DNA of 5,049 bases from Verrucomicrobiales bacterium (lineage in GTDB: Bacteria; Verrucomicrobiota; Verrucomicrobiia; Verrucomicrobiales; DEV007): positions 1 to 5,049 of the forward strand of contig JAKMGR010000241.1 in the NCBI GenBank assembly GCA_022424805.1, read 5' to 3'. A program made the position numbers and the translations under genes. Below the pieces are notes generated by a model. That model was given only the letters and a program-made list of their open reading frames with translations. It made no database searches and had not been told where the DNA came from. Shown one piece after another: positions 1-5,049 of the stretch; within the stretch, counting starts at the first letter, position 1; each line of letters starts with the position of its first letter.

Positions 1-927
1 GTATTTGGTGATGTCGCTGAAATGCTGGCATCTGACATCGACGCGGTTTCCATCATTGTTCCCAACAAGTTCCACGCTCCTCTTGCGATCCAGGCTCTTC
101 AGGCTGGAAAGCACGTGTTTTGCGAAAAGCCTCCGGCAATCAATGCTGCTGAGGTGGACGAAATGATTGCCGCTCGCGATGCTGCTGGAAAGCAGCTCAT
201 GTTCAACTTTAACAACCGCGCTCGTCCTGAGTCGCGTGAGATGATGAAGCTGATCAATGATGGTGTCGTTGGAAAGATCAATTCCGCGCAAGCTAAGTGG
301 TGCCGACGCACGGGAATTCCGGGATTCGGTGGCTGGTTCACGACGAAAGCTCTCTCTGGAGGGGGTCCGGTCATCGACCTGCTCCATATGCTGGATCTGG
401 CCATGTTTTTTATGGGCAACCCCAAGCCGAGCTACGTCATGGGCGGAACTTTTGATGATCACATCACGAACAAAGACTTCAAGGGCCCCTGGGGGATCCC
501 CGACCGGGAAGATGGAGTGACTGATGTGGAATCTGCTGCGCACGGTTTTGTGATGTTTGAAACCGGCCAGACTCTCAGTTTCCAGATGTCCTGGGCCGAA
601 ATGGTTAAGCGCGAGGAAGTATCCGTCGTTTTCCAGGGCGTAGATGCCGGTGGAAAAGTGGAGCGTCTTTTCGGAAGTGATGGCGATGACGCCACAGCAA
701 TCGACACCTGCGAGCTCTACGTTCAGGAAGACGGTCAGTCCGTCGACAGGACGATCCAGGTCGAAGAGTGCGAAGACATGGGCCGTATCAACTCTGCTGC
801 AAATTTCATTGAAGCGATCGAGGGAACTGCCCCTGCTCTCAACACTGCAGAGCAGGGCCTTGCCCTCATGCAGATCATCGACTCTGTCTATGAAGCTGCC
901 GAGACCGGCAAGCCAGTGGCAATTTGA
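1..927 (+). CDS. Gfo/Idh/MocA family oxidoreductase, 5'-partial
   Basis: This is the 3' portion of a probable NAD(P)-dependent sugar or polyol dehydrogenase. The frame is open from base 1 and gives 308 residues, so the gene starts upstream. The ATG at 22 is internal, because family-like sequence (VFGDVAEML) precedes it. Missing are roughly the first 50-60 residues with the GxGxxG dinucleotide-binding loop. Visible are the end of the Rossmann domain (DAVSIIVPNKFHAPLAIQAL, then AGKHVFCEKPPA, with the family EKP motif at about residue 42) and the C-terminal alpha/beta domain. The latter has GGGPVIDLLHMLDLAMFFMG, which matches the family segment carrying the catalytic His (about residue 129) and Asp. 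It ends in a typical YEAAETGKPVAI tail. The substrate cannot be told from sequence. No Tat signal is visible because the start is missing. A strong terminator follows, so it is the last gene of its transcript. Family assignment is secure; the specific reaction is unknown. Confidence 0.93.
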   Translation, partial: VFGDVAEMLASDIDAVSIIVPNKFHAPLAIQALQAGKHVFCEKPPAINAAEVDEMIAARDAAGKQLMFNFNNRARPESREMMKLINDGVVGKINSAQAKWCRRTGIPGFGGWFTTKALSGGGPVIDLLHMLDLAMFFMGNPKPSYVMGGTFDDHITNKDFKGPWGIPDREDGVTDVESAAHGFVMFETGQTLSFQMSWAEMVKREEVSVVFQGVDAGGKVERLFGSDGDDATAIDTCELYVQEDGQSVDRTIQVEECEDMGRINSAANFIEAIEGTAPALNTAEQGLALMQIIDSVYEAAETGKPVAI

Positions 928-952
928 TCTGGTAGCTTGCTACAGCAATTTC

Positions 953-988
953 AAAAAGGTCGGAGGAGAAATTCCTCCGACCTTTTTT
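953..988 (+). terminator. Rho-independent terminator after the oxidoreductase
   Basis: A perfect 10-bp stem, GGTCGGAGGA (958-967) with TCCTCCGACC (973-982), encloses the 5-base loop GAAAT. It is followed by six T (983-988). Five A before the stem (953-957) can pair with the T run and lengthen the helix to 15 bp, which also makes the element potentially bidirectional. It lies 26 bp after the oxidoreductase stop codon. Confidence 0.93.
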
Positions 989-1022
989 ATGCTCAAGGAA
1001 TGCTGGCAGGGCGAGACGTGAG

Positions 1023-1286
1023 ATGATGCTCACCTCTGAATATGTCGCAGCCGTCGCTGGAGCAGGTCTCATGGGAGATCGTAGGCCGAAGTGGAGAGAC
1101 CCCAAGGGCAAGCGACATGTTATCCTGTTTCAGTGGGAGTATTTAGGTGATTACCTCTTTGATATGAGAAGACTCAATCCGCGCTGGAATGCTGCGCCGC
1201 CACACCGGGCTCAGCGGGATAATCGCGATAGTCATATGGGATGGGGCGCTGAAGCTCGGGGCCGAGGTTTGTGTGGATTGGCATGA
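1023..1286 (+). CDS. Doubtful small ORF, unrecognised (87 aa) or decayed gene
   Basis: The ORF starts at tandem ATGs (1023, 1026) and encodes 87 residues. I recognise no family. The middle looks protein-like (HVILFQWEYLGDYLFDMRR, rich in aromatic and charged residues), while the last third is Arg/Gly/Trp-rich and reads like out-of-frame translation. Over the same bases, frame 1 gives a more protein-like tail (AIVIWDGALKLGAEVCVDWH) ending at a TAA at 1288-1290. One explanation is a decayed gene with a frameshift near 1170-1200; another is that neither frame is coding. There is no signal peptide and no good ribosome binding site. It begins 34 bp after the terminator, so it would need its own promoter. 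Confidence 0.22.
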   Translation: MMLTSEYVAAVAGAGLMGDRRPKWRDPKGKRHVILFQWEYLGDYLFDMRRLNPRWNAAPPHRAQRDNRDSHMGWGAEARGRGLCGLA

Positions 1287-1391
1287 ATAATTCGAAGAGG
1301 TTAAGCGTCAGACTATCATCTCCACTCTTCAGGCCGCTCTCTCGGAACCTGCCAGCCTAATGGAAGGAAGCCGCGGTTGCGAGCCGGTGAG

Positions 1392-1435
1392 TGGGGCGAA
1401 CAAGCTTCTTCCTGGCTATGGGGAGAACAAACTAC
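1392..1435 (+). repeat. Imperfect 17-bp direct repeat upstream of the lipoprotein gene
   Basis: TGGGGCGAACAAGCTTC (1392-1408) recurs as TGGGGAGAACAAACTAC (1419-1435). The copies have 14 of 17 matches and start 27 bp apart. The second copy ends 15 bp before the ATG at 1451, so the pair lies in the probable promoter or leader of that gene. It could be a binding site pair, a small duplication, or chance. Confidence 0.4.
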
Positions 1436-1450
1436 TACTAAAAAATCGCT

Positions 1451-1639
1451 ATGAAATCCAAGACACTCATCCTTTTGATCATTGCTGCTGTTACCAGCCC
1501 ACTGATCGTTGCTACCACTACCAGCTGCCAGCATGAAGGCCATCATGTGCGTGATGGTGACGTCCGCTTCAATCAGCACGGACGCTACAAGCAAGGCAAG
1601 CGCACTCACGCGGAGAAAAAGTACCTCCGTCCTTTCTAG
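1451..1639 (+). CDS. Small secreted, lipoprotein-like basic protein (62 aa)
   Basis: The ATG at 1451 opens a 62-residue protein with a classic export signal: MKSK, then a hydrophobic stretch (LILLIIAAVTSPLIVA), then TTTSC. Cys26 fits a loose lipobox (T-T-S-C; Thr at -3 is not the usual Leu), so it may be lipid-anchored or simply cleaved. The mature part is short, hydrophilic and strongly basic, with a His-rich start (QHEGHH) and many Arg/Lys, and contains no recognised domain. No strong Shine-Dalgarno is present; a GGGGAG at 1420-1425 is too far away. An opposite-strand ORF covers the same bases, but only this strand gives a coherent signal peptide. It converges on the hemoglobin relic, with a hairpin between them. 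Function unknown. Small lipoproteins of this type are common in Verrucomicrobiota (general knowledge, not checked here). Confidence 0.6.
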   Translation: MKSKTLILLIIAAVTSPLIVATTTSCQHEGHHVRDGDVRFNQHGRYKQGKRTHAEKKYLRPF

Positions 1640-1653
1640 TCTTTCTCTTCAGC

Positions 1654-1687
1654 CCCTGCCCTTTCGAAAAGATTCGATAGGGCAGGG
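1654..1687. terminator. Hairpin between convergent genes, possible bidirectional terminator
   Basis: CCCTGCCCT (1654-1662) pairs perfectly with AGGGCAGGG (1679-1687). After one T-T mismatch, TCGAA (1664-1668) pairs with TTCGA (1673-1677), closing on a 4-base AAGA loop. The hairpin sits 15 bp after the lipoprotein stop codon and 21 bp beyond the end of the hemoglobin relic on the other strand, which is where a shared terminator is expected. Neither strand has a T run after the stem, so it is not a canonical intrinsic terminator. Confidence 0.5.
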
Positions 1688-1707
1688 CAAAATTACGGAA
1701 ATCGCAA

Positions 1708-2030
1708 TTACTCGGGCGCTACTACGGAATAGTTGGTGATTTCATCTGCATGGAGATTGACGTGACTGAGGATCTGGCAACCGCCTTTATCCGCTACGCC
1801 ATCCTCTTTCAGCATTTTAATGAGGTTTTCAGTGAAGCGCGGCCGAACTCGCGTTCGCTGAACGCCATTCCGCGGTGAACCTTGCCAAGAGGGCGGCCGC
1901 TGTATGTGATGGGTCCGCTAGTGGCAGTGGAGAGGGAAACCTTTTGCATCCGAAAGAGTCCATCCATTGGGGCTTTTTCGAGATAGAAAGAGAGTTCAGG
2001 GTCTGCCAACACTTTCTGGTAGAAACTGTC
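1708..2030 (-). pseudogene. Group 1 truncated hemoglobin, N-terminally truncated and frameshifted
   Basis: Reading the minus strand from 2030 gives DSFYQKVLADPELSFYLEK, then a helix-E segment (MQKVSLSTA), then SGPITYSGRPLGKVHRGMAF. This matches the truncated hemoglobin (TrHbN) pattern DFYxRVLAD...GGPxxYxGxxMxxVHxG. Recalled alignment with Mycobacterium tuberculosis TrHbN places Tyr B10 (FYQ), Gln E11 (MQK) and proximal His F8 (KVHRG) as conserved. The CD1 Phe position reads Leu, with Tyr one residue before it. After SEREFGR the frame is lost; skipping two bases (1837-1838) restores FTENLIKMLKEDGVAD and LSHVNLHADEITNYSVVAPE, stop at 1708-1710. With the two bases skipped, spacing from His F8 to the GV after the next helix equals that of TrHbN. 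The usual first ~20 residues (YDRIGG-type helix A) and a start codon are absent. Intact relatives bind heme, O2 and NO. Without the frameshift the fragment would be about 106 residues. Non-functional unless the indel is a sequencing error and a non-ATG start is used. Confidence 0.87.
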
Positions 2031-2627
2031 TTACTTGAGTCCCACCACCTTGATGTTTCGGAAGTCGATCGACATATCGCGTTTTCCGTGTAGCTGCAGG
2101 CCGATAGGGCCTTTTTCTTTGCCAGATTCGCTGGTGTAGGTCATCACCTTTTTGCCATTGAGATAGCTGGTGTATGTCATGCCTTTTACCTCGATCTTTA
2201 GGGTGTTCCATTCATCCATTTTCAGAAGCTCTTTCACGCCTTCTGCCTCGACAGGATAGCCTTTGCCCGGAATGTAGGGGGAAGCAGTCATGTCGCGCTT
2301 CAGGGAACCGGAAATACCGATCTGAATCTGATCCTGCGATTTCACATGAACGCCTGAATCGATGATGCCTTCCCCAAATTTGAAATCGAGAGTGACGGCA
2401 AAGTCGGTAAATTCCTCTTCGCTCCAGAGAATCGAACCTTTCTGGTCGGGGCCGCTTCGGACCTTGAGGATTCCGTCTTCAACAATCCACCAGATGTTAC
2501 CTTCCGGAGCTTTCCAACCGGTTAGGTCTTTGCCATTGAAGAGCGACTTGCCTGATTCATCAGCTTGAACAAGCAGGGAGCCGAGCAGCCCAAAGACTGC
2601 CGCGAGAGTGAGAAGTGTATTTTTCAT
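2031..2627 (-). CDS. Secreted DUF1080 / 3-keto-disaccharide hydrolase-like protein
   Basis: This 198-residue protein belongs to the DUF1080 family (Pfam 3-keto-disaccharide hydrolase), a concanavalin A-like beta-sandwich fold linked to carbohydrate breakdown. A Sec signal peptide is clear: MKNT, hydrophobic residues 5-20, probable cleavage after VQA (residue 22). Family hallmarks follow in order: SLFNGKDLTGWK (28-39), WWIVEDGILKV, GSILWSEEEFTDFAVTLDF, DSGVHVKS, WNTLKIEVKG, YLNGKKVMTYT, and the C-terminal GPIGLQLHGKRDMSIDFRNI. The length is that of a complete single-domain member. The frame stays open upstream to 2822, but the ATG at 2627 is chosen because the signal peptide starts there and the upstream part overlaps glnS out of frame. 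It lies 13 bp after glnS with no visible Shine-Dalgarno, so it is probably co-transcribed with glnS. The substrate is unknown. Its stop codon directly abuts the truncated hemoglobin remnant. Confidence 0.93.
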   Translation of the reverse strand: MKNTLLTLAAVFGLLGSLLVQADESGKSLFNGKDLTGWKAPEGNIWWIVEDGILKVRSGPDQKGSILWSEEEFTDFAVTLDFKFGEGIIDSGVHVKSQDQIQIGISGSLKRDMTASPYIPGKGYPVEAEGVKELLKMDEWNTLKIEVKGMTYTSYLNGKKVMTYTSESGKEKGPIGLQLHGKRDMSIDFRNIKVVGLK

Positions 2628-2640
2628 GAGGTAATCGAAA

Positions 2641-4320
2641 TTAGTTTTTCTTCTGAGCCTTCGCCCAGGAATCGCGGAGCGGGACAGTCCGGTTAAAAAC
2701 GAGTTTGTCCTCTTCGCTATCGGAATCAACGCAGAAGTAGCCAAGCCGCTCGAACTGAACCGTCGTTTCGGTTTCCAGCCCAGCGAGATTGGGTTCCAAT
2801 TTGGCATTTTCCAGAACGGCAAGCGAGTCCTGATTCAAGTGATCAAGGAAGTTTCCTTCCCCGCTATCCGGGCTCTCGTTTGCGAAGAGTCTATCGTAGA
2901 CTCGAACTTCCGCGTCGACAGCGTGCTTCGCGCTTACCCAGTGAATCGTCGCTTTGACCTTGCGGCCGTCCGGCGGGTTCTGTCCTCCGCGCGTTTCAGG
3001 ATCGTAGGTACATCGCAGCTCGACGATGTTTCCGTCATCATCTTTCACCACTTCATCGCAGCGAATGAAGTAAGCGGAGCGAAAGCGAACTTCCTTACCT
3101 GGAGCGAGGCGGAAGAATTTCTTCGGCGGATCCTCCATGAAGTCGTCGCGCTCGATGTAGAGCTCGCGGGAAAAGGGGACCTTTCTCGTTCCCAACTCAG
3201 GCTGCTCGGGATTAATGACCGCATCAAACTCTTCCTCTTTGTCTTCCGGATAGTTCGTGATCACGAGCTTGATCGGATTGAGCACAGCCATGTAGCGATT
3301 CGCATCGCGGTTGAGCACATCGCGAACCGCACTTTCGAGAAGTGAAATGTCGTTGGTTCCCTTGAACTTGGTGATTCCGATTGTCTTGCAGAATTCGCGA
3401 ATCGCCTCAGCAGGATATCCACGACGGCGGATGCCCGAAATCGTGGGCATTCGGGGATCGTCCCAGCCCGAAACCATTCCTTCATCGACGAGCTGGAGCA
3501 GCTTGCGCTTGCTCATAACCGTGTAGTTCAGGTTCAGGCGACCGAACTCGATCTGGCGCGGACGAGAGGGGACGGGGAGGTTATCGAGAAACCAGTCATA
3601 GAGCGGACGGTGATTCTCAAACTCAAGGGTGCAAAGCGAGTGGGTGATATACTCCAGCGCATCGCTCTGCCCGTGGGTGAAATCATACATCGGGTAAATG
3701 CACCACGTATCACCGGTGCGATGGTGCTCGGCATGGACGATGCGGTAGATCACCGGGTCGCGCATATTCAGATTCGGATGCGCCATGTCGATGCGGGCCC
3801 GAAGGACCTTTTCCCCATCACCGAATTCGCCCTCTTTCATGCGGCGGAACAGGTCAATATTTTCCTCGACGAGGCGATCGCGATACGGGCTGTCTACGCC
3901 AGGGTTCTGGAGATCGCCGCGGCCTTTGCGAATCTCTTCCGCATTCTGATCATCGACATAGGCCTTCCCCTCCTCGATGAGGTGAATGGCCCACTCGTGG
4001 AGTTTCTCAAAGTAGTCGGAAGCAAAGTAGATGTGGTCGCCCCAATCAAAACCGAGCCACTTGATGTCCTCTTTGATCGAATCGACGTATTCGACATCTT
4101 CCTTAGTAGGGTTCGTGTCGTCGAAGCGGAGGTGGCAGCGGCCGCCGTATTCCTCGGCAATGCCGAAGTTCAGACAGATGGATTTCGCGTGTCCGATGTG
4201 GAGATAGCCATTGGGCTCGGGAGGAAAGCGAGTCACCGTGCCGTCGTGTTTTCCCGAGGAAAGATCCTCGTCGATGAGTTCACGGATAAAATCTTTAGAA
4301 GGTGTTGGCGGAACGCTCAT
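2641..4320 (-). CDS. glnS: Glutaminyl-tRNA synthetase (GlnRS)
   Basis: This full-length class I aminoacyl-tRNA synthetase (559 aa; E. coli GlnRS is about 554) joins glutamine to tRNA-Gln in the cytoplasm. The ATP-binding HIGH motif lies in [15 protein letters not shown] (His41-His44) and the KMSKS-type loop is VMSKRK (268-273), as in E. coli. Other GlnRS signatures include [76 protein letters not shown], and in the C-terminal beta-barrel anticodon-binding domain [31 protein letters not shown] and [14 protein letters not shown]. The conserved DNRxYDW-type and tRNA-acceptor segments are intact and no insertion or truncation is seen. The ATG at 4320 is supported because [15 protein letters not shown] aligns with the E. 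coli N-terminus within a few residues. No strong Shine-Dalgarno precedes it. Its presence implies direct Gln-tRNA-Gln formation rather than sole dependence on GatCAB amidotransferase. It heads the minus-strand cluster. Confidence 0.98.
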   Translation of the reverse strand: MSVPPTPSKDFIRELIDEDLSSGKHDGTVTRFPPEPNGYLHIGHAKSICLNFGIAEEYGGRCHLRFDDTNPTKEDVEYVDSIKEDIKWLGFDWGDHIYFASDYFEKLHEWAIHLIEEGKAYVDDQNAEEIRKGRGDLQNPGVDSPYRDRLVEENIDLFRRMKEGEFGDGEKVLRARIDMAHPNLNMRDPVIYRIVHAEHHRTGDTWCIYPMYDFTHGQSDALEYITHSLCTLEFENHRPLYDWFLDNLPVPSRPRQIEFGRLNLNYTVMSKRKLLQLVDEGMVSGWDDPRMPTISGIRRRGYPAEAIREFCKTIGITKFKGTNDISLLESAVRDVLNRDANRYMAVLNPIKLVITNYPEDKEEEFDAVINPEQPELGTRKVPFSRELYIERDDFMEDPPKKFFRLAPGKEVRFRSAYFIRCDEVVKDDDGNIVELRCTYDPETRGGQNPPDGRKVKATIHWVSAKHAVDAEVRVYDRLFANESPDSGEGNFLDHLNQDSLAVLENAKLEPNLAGLETETTVQFERLGYFCVDSDSEEDKLVFNRTVPLRDSWAKAQKKN

Positions 4321-4353
4321 GCGGTTGTTTTCAGAGCCCAGAAACTAAGCCGG

Positions 4354-4370
4354 ATTGAGCAAGGTTCAAT
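4354..4370. repeat. Small dyad in the glnS leader or promoter
   Basis: ATTGAGC (4354-4360) and GTTCAAT (4364-4370) are inverted copies around AAG, with one G-T wobble. The dyad lies 34-50 bp upstream of the glnS ATG. It could be a weak hairpin or a regulator site; chance is also possible because the stem is short. Confidence 0.3.
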
Positions 4371-4487
4371 GAGTGAAAGTAATCCGTTTTCCCGCCCGGG
4401 ACCGTGTCGGTTGAGGTCTGATATCAGCATGAACAGTCATACTTTTTTGGGAGTGGCGAAACACCCTTGATAGAGGCAGGGATGATC

Positions 4488-4541
4488 AGAATATCCTTGC
4501 CCAACTGGGCGATGCGGGACACGATGCGGTGCGGATATTCT
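4488..4541. repeat. 9-bp inverted repeat with a nested hairpin
   Basis: AGAATATCC (4488-4496) and GGATATTCT (4533-4541) are perfect inverted copies separated by 36 bases. The interior holds a small hairpin (GCCC 4499-4502 with GGGC 4507-4510) and a direct repeat GATGCGG (4511-4517 and 4523-4529). The right arm ends 3 bp before a candidate extended -10 element, so the arms could be an operator pair for the rightward gene. No regulator is identifiable. Confidence 0.4.
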
Positions 4542-4544
4542 CCG

Positions 4545-4553
4545 TGATACAAT
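4545..4553 (+). promoter_or_regulatory. Candidate extended -10 promoter for the rightward secreted protein
   Basis: TGATACAAT matches the sigma-70 extended -10 pattern TGnTATAAT with one mismatch. No good -35 hexamer lies 16-18 bp upstream, which extended -10 promoters can tolerate. It would give a leader of about 90 bases before the ATG at 4653. This is a weak, motif-only call. Confidence 0.28.
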
Positions 4554-4652
4554 TTTTAGGGCGATACTAATAAATACCATTTGCTCAAAAAATAACCAGA
4601 ATCTTGGAAACGTTCGTGCTGCGTGTCACTTTTGAAGGAATTTAGAACTCTC

Positions 4653-5049
4653 ATGAAAATCGTTCCTACATATGCTCTAACGTCCTTCTTGGTTGTCTCA
4701 CCCATTGCATCTCAGGAGGAGTTACGCTCAGTCCCGGGACTCCAAGCATCTGAGAGTAGTGCCGTTTATGTGAAAGTAATTCTGCCGGTCAAAGCACCAG
4801 CCGAAGGCGATCATCCTTCGGTTGAGTCGTGGATCGCTCAAAAGCTGCGGAAGCTTGGCGCGACAGAGTTCAGTGCTGTCTCAGGGTGGGTTCGCCTAAC
4901 AGATAGTAGCAAGGACAGAACCGTCATCTGGGATGGAATCTTGGATGGAAAGCACTATGGCTGTCCCGTCGATGGGCAGGTGAGTGAGCGCACAGCCGAT
5001 GGCAGAGTGCACGTCACTTTCCGGGGCTGGGCGCCGGGCGCACCAAGGA
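4653..5049 (+). CDS. Secreted protein of unknown function, 3'-partial
   Basis: An ATG at 4653 opens a frame that stays open to the window end (132 complete codons, truncated by the window). The N-terminus MKIVPTYALTSFLVVSPIAS is a plausible Sec signal peptide, probably cleaved just before QEEL. A GAAGGA at 4634-4639 lies 13 bp upstream and is a possible but distant ribosome binding site. The mature region alternates beta-prone segments (AVYVKVILPV, RTVIWDGILDGKHYG, RVHVTFRGWAPG) with a short likely helix (SVESWIAQKLRKLGA). No catalytic motif or known domain is recognised. The signal peptide, sustained open frame and normal codon use argue that it is real. It is divergent from glnS. The cellular site is probably the periplasm or outside; function cannot be assigned. 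Confidence 0.72.
   Translation, partial: MKIVPTYALTSFLVVSPIASQEELRSVPGLQASESSAVYVKVILPVKAPAEGDHPSVESWIAQKLRKLGATEFSAVSGWVRLTDSSKDRTVIWDGILDGKHYGCPVDGQVSERTADGRVHVTFRGWAPGAPR

Larger units (their letters stand above)
989..1450. other. Gene-poor stretch between terminator and small lipoprotein gene
   Basis: Together with the terminator this makes about 520 bases with no gene I can recognise. It contains one doubtful small ORF (1023-1286, plus), a second short ORF in another frame (1189-1290, plus), and an imperfect direct repeat (1392-1408 and 1419-1435). I see no tRNA, no transposase motif, no terminal inverted repeats and no convincing -35/-10 promoter. The 5' leader and promoter of the lipoprotein gene at 1451 must lie at its right-hand end. 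Confidence 0.5.
4321..4652. other. Divergent intergenic region between glnS and the secreted protein gene
   Basis: These 332 bases must carry the promoters of both flanking genes. They contain a small dyad 34 bp before the glnS start, a 10-bp palindrome CTGATATCAG (4418-4427), a 9-bp inverted repeat (4488-4541) and a candidate extended -10 (4545-4553). A short minus-strand open frame at 4552-4424 (TTG start, 42 aa, containing AQLGKDILIIPASIKG) looks somewhat protein-like but matches nothing I recognise and may be a decayed fragment. No tRNA or other RNA gene is visible. Confidence 0.5.

Noticed and set aside
875..1111. 78-aa minus-strand ORF
   Set aside because: It runs through the intrinsic terminator and into the oxidoreductase gene and has no protein-like features.
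1316..1609. 97-aa minus-strand ORF opposite the small lipoprotein
   Set aside because: The CSPHS repeats in its translation are a by-product of the DNA direct repeat. The plus-strand frame has the better signal peptide and lipobox-like Cys.
1809..2012. 67-aa minus-strand ORF as an independent small gene
   Set aside because: It is the first frame of the truncated hemoglobin relic. It starts at an internal GTG and ends soon after the frameshift.
2628..2822. 65-residue N-terminal extension of the DUF1080 protein
   Set aside because: The extension overlaps the glnS 3' end out of frame, and the signal peptide begins at the ATG at 2627.
2839..3345. 168-aa plus-strand ORF opposite glnS
   Set aside because: It is a shadow of the GlnRS C-terminal half, with no motif or own regulatory signals.
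4418..4427. 10-bp palindrome CTGATATCAG as an operator
   Set aside because: It is a single short palindrome with no second copy and no linked regulator, so chance cannot be excluded.
3610..4470. 286-aa plus-strand ORF opposite glnS
   Set aside because: It is antisense to strongly conserved, full-length GlnRS. Its sequence is the Val/Ala/Arg-rich type that arises opposite a well-coded gene and it shows no domain.
1..5049. CRISPR array, tRNA or rRNA gene, insertion sequence, or a novel multi-gene defence system
   Set aside because: I found no regularly spaced repeats, no tRNA cloverleaf motifs, no transposase signatures or terminal repeats, and no nuclease, toxin or reverse transcriptase motifs in any frame I read.

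Overview
This 5,049-base window looks like a chromosomal segment from a bacterium of the Planctomycetota-Verrucomicrobiota group, more likely Verrucomicrobiota. That is an inference from gene content. The window holds a Gfo/Idh/MocA-type oxidoreductase and a secreted DUF1080 (3-keto-disaccharide hydrolase-like) protein, both strongly expanded in that group, plus small signal-peptide proteins and weak or absent Shine-Dalgarno sites. No 16S or other decisive phylogenetic marker is present.

Layout: (1) 1-927 (+) is the 3' part of a Gfo/Idh/MocA NAD(P)-dependent oxidoreductase, closed by a strong intrinsic terminator at 953-988. (2) 989-1450 is mostly without a clear gene. It has one doubtful small ORF (1023-1286), a second short ORF in another frame (1189-1290) and an imperfect 17-bp direct repeat. 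(3) 1451-1639 (+) is a small lipoprotein-like protein, followed by a hairpin at 1654-1687 that sits between convergent genes. (4) On the minus strand, read from 4320 down to 1708, come full-length glutaminyl-tRNA synthetase glnS (4320-2641), a secreted DUF1080 protein 13 bp downstream (2627-2031), and directly after its stop codon a broken group 1 truncated hemoglobin (2030-1708). (5) 4321-4652 is the divergent intergenic region, with palindromes and a possible extended -10 promoter. (6) 4653 to the end (+) is the start of an unrecognised secreted protein that runs off the window.

The most notable result is the truncated hemoglobin relic. Its helix E to F region, distal Tyr and Gln and proximal His can all be read. 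It lacks its N-terminal helix and start codon, it abuts the DUF1080 stop codon in the same frame, and a 2-base GC insertion splits it into two frames. It is easily missed because no intact ORF spans it. I found no CRISPR array, tRNA or rRNA gene, insertion sequence or clearly novel multi-gene system. Apart from the hemoglobin relic and a few orphan small proteins, the region looks like ordinary chromosome.
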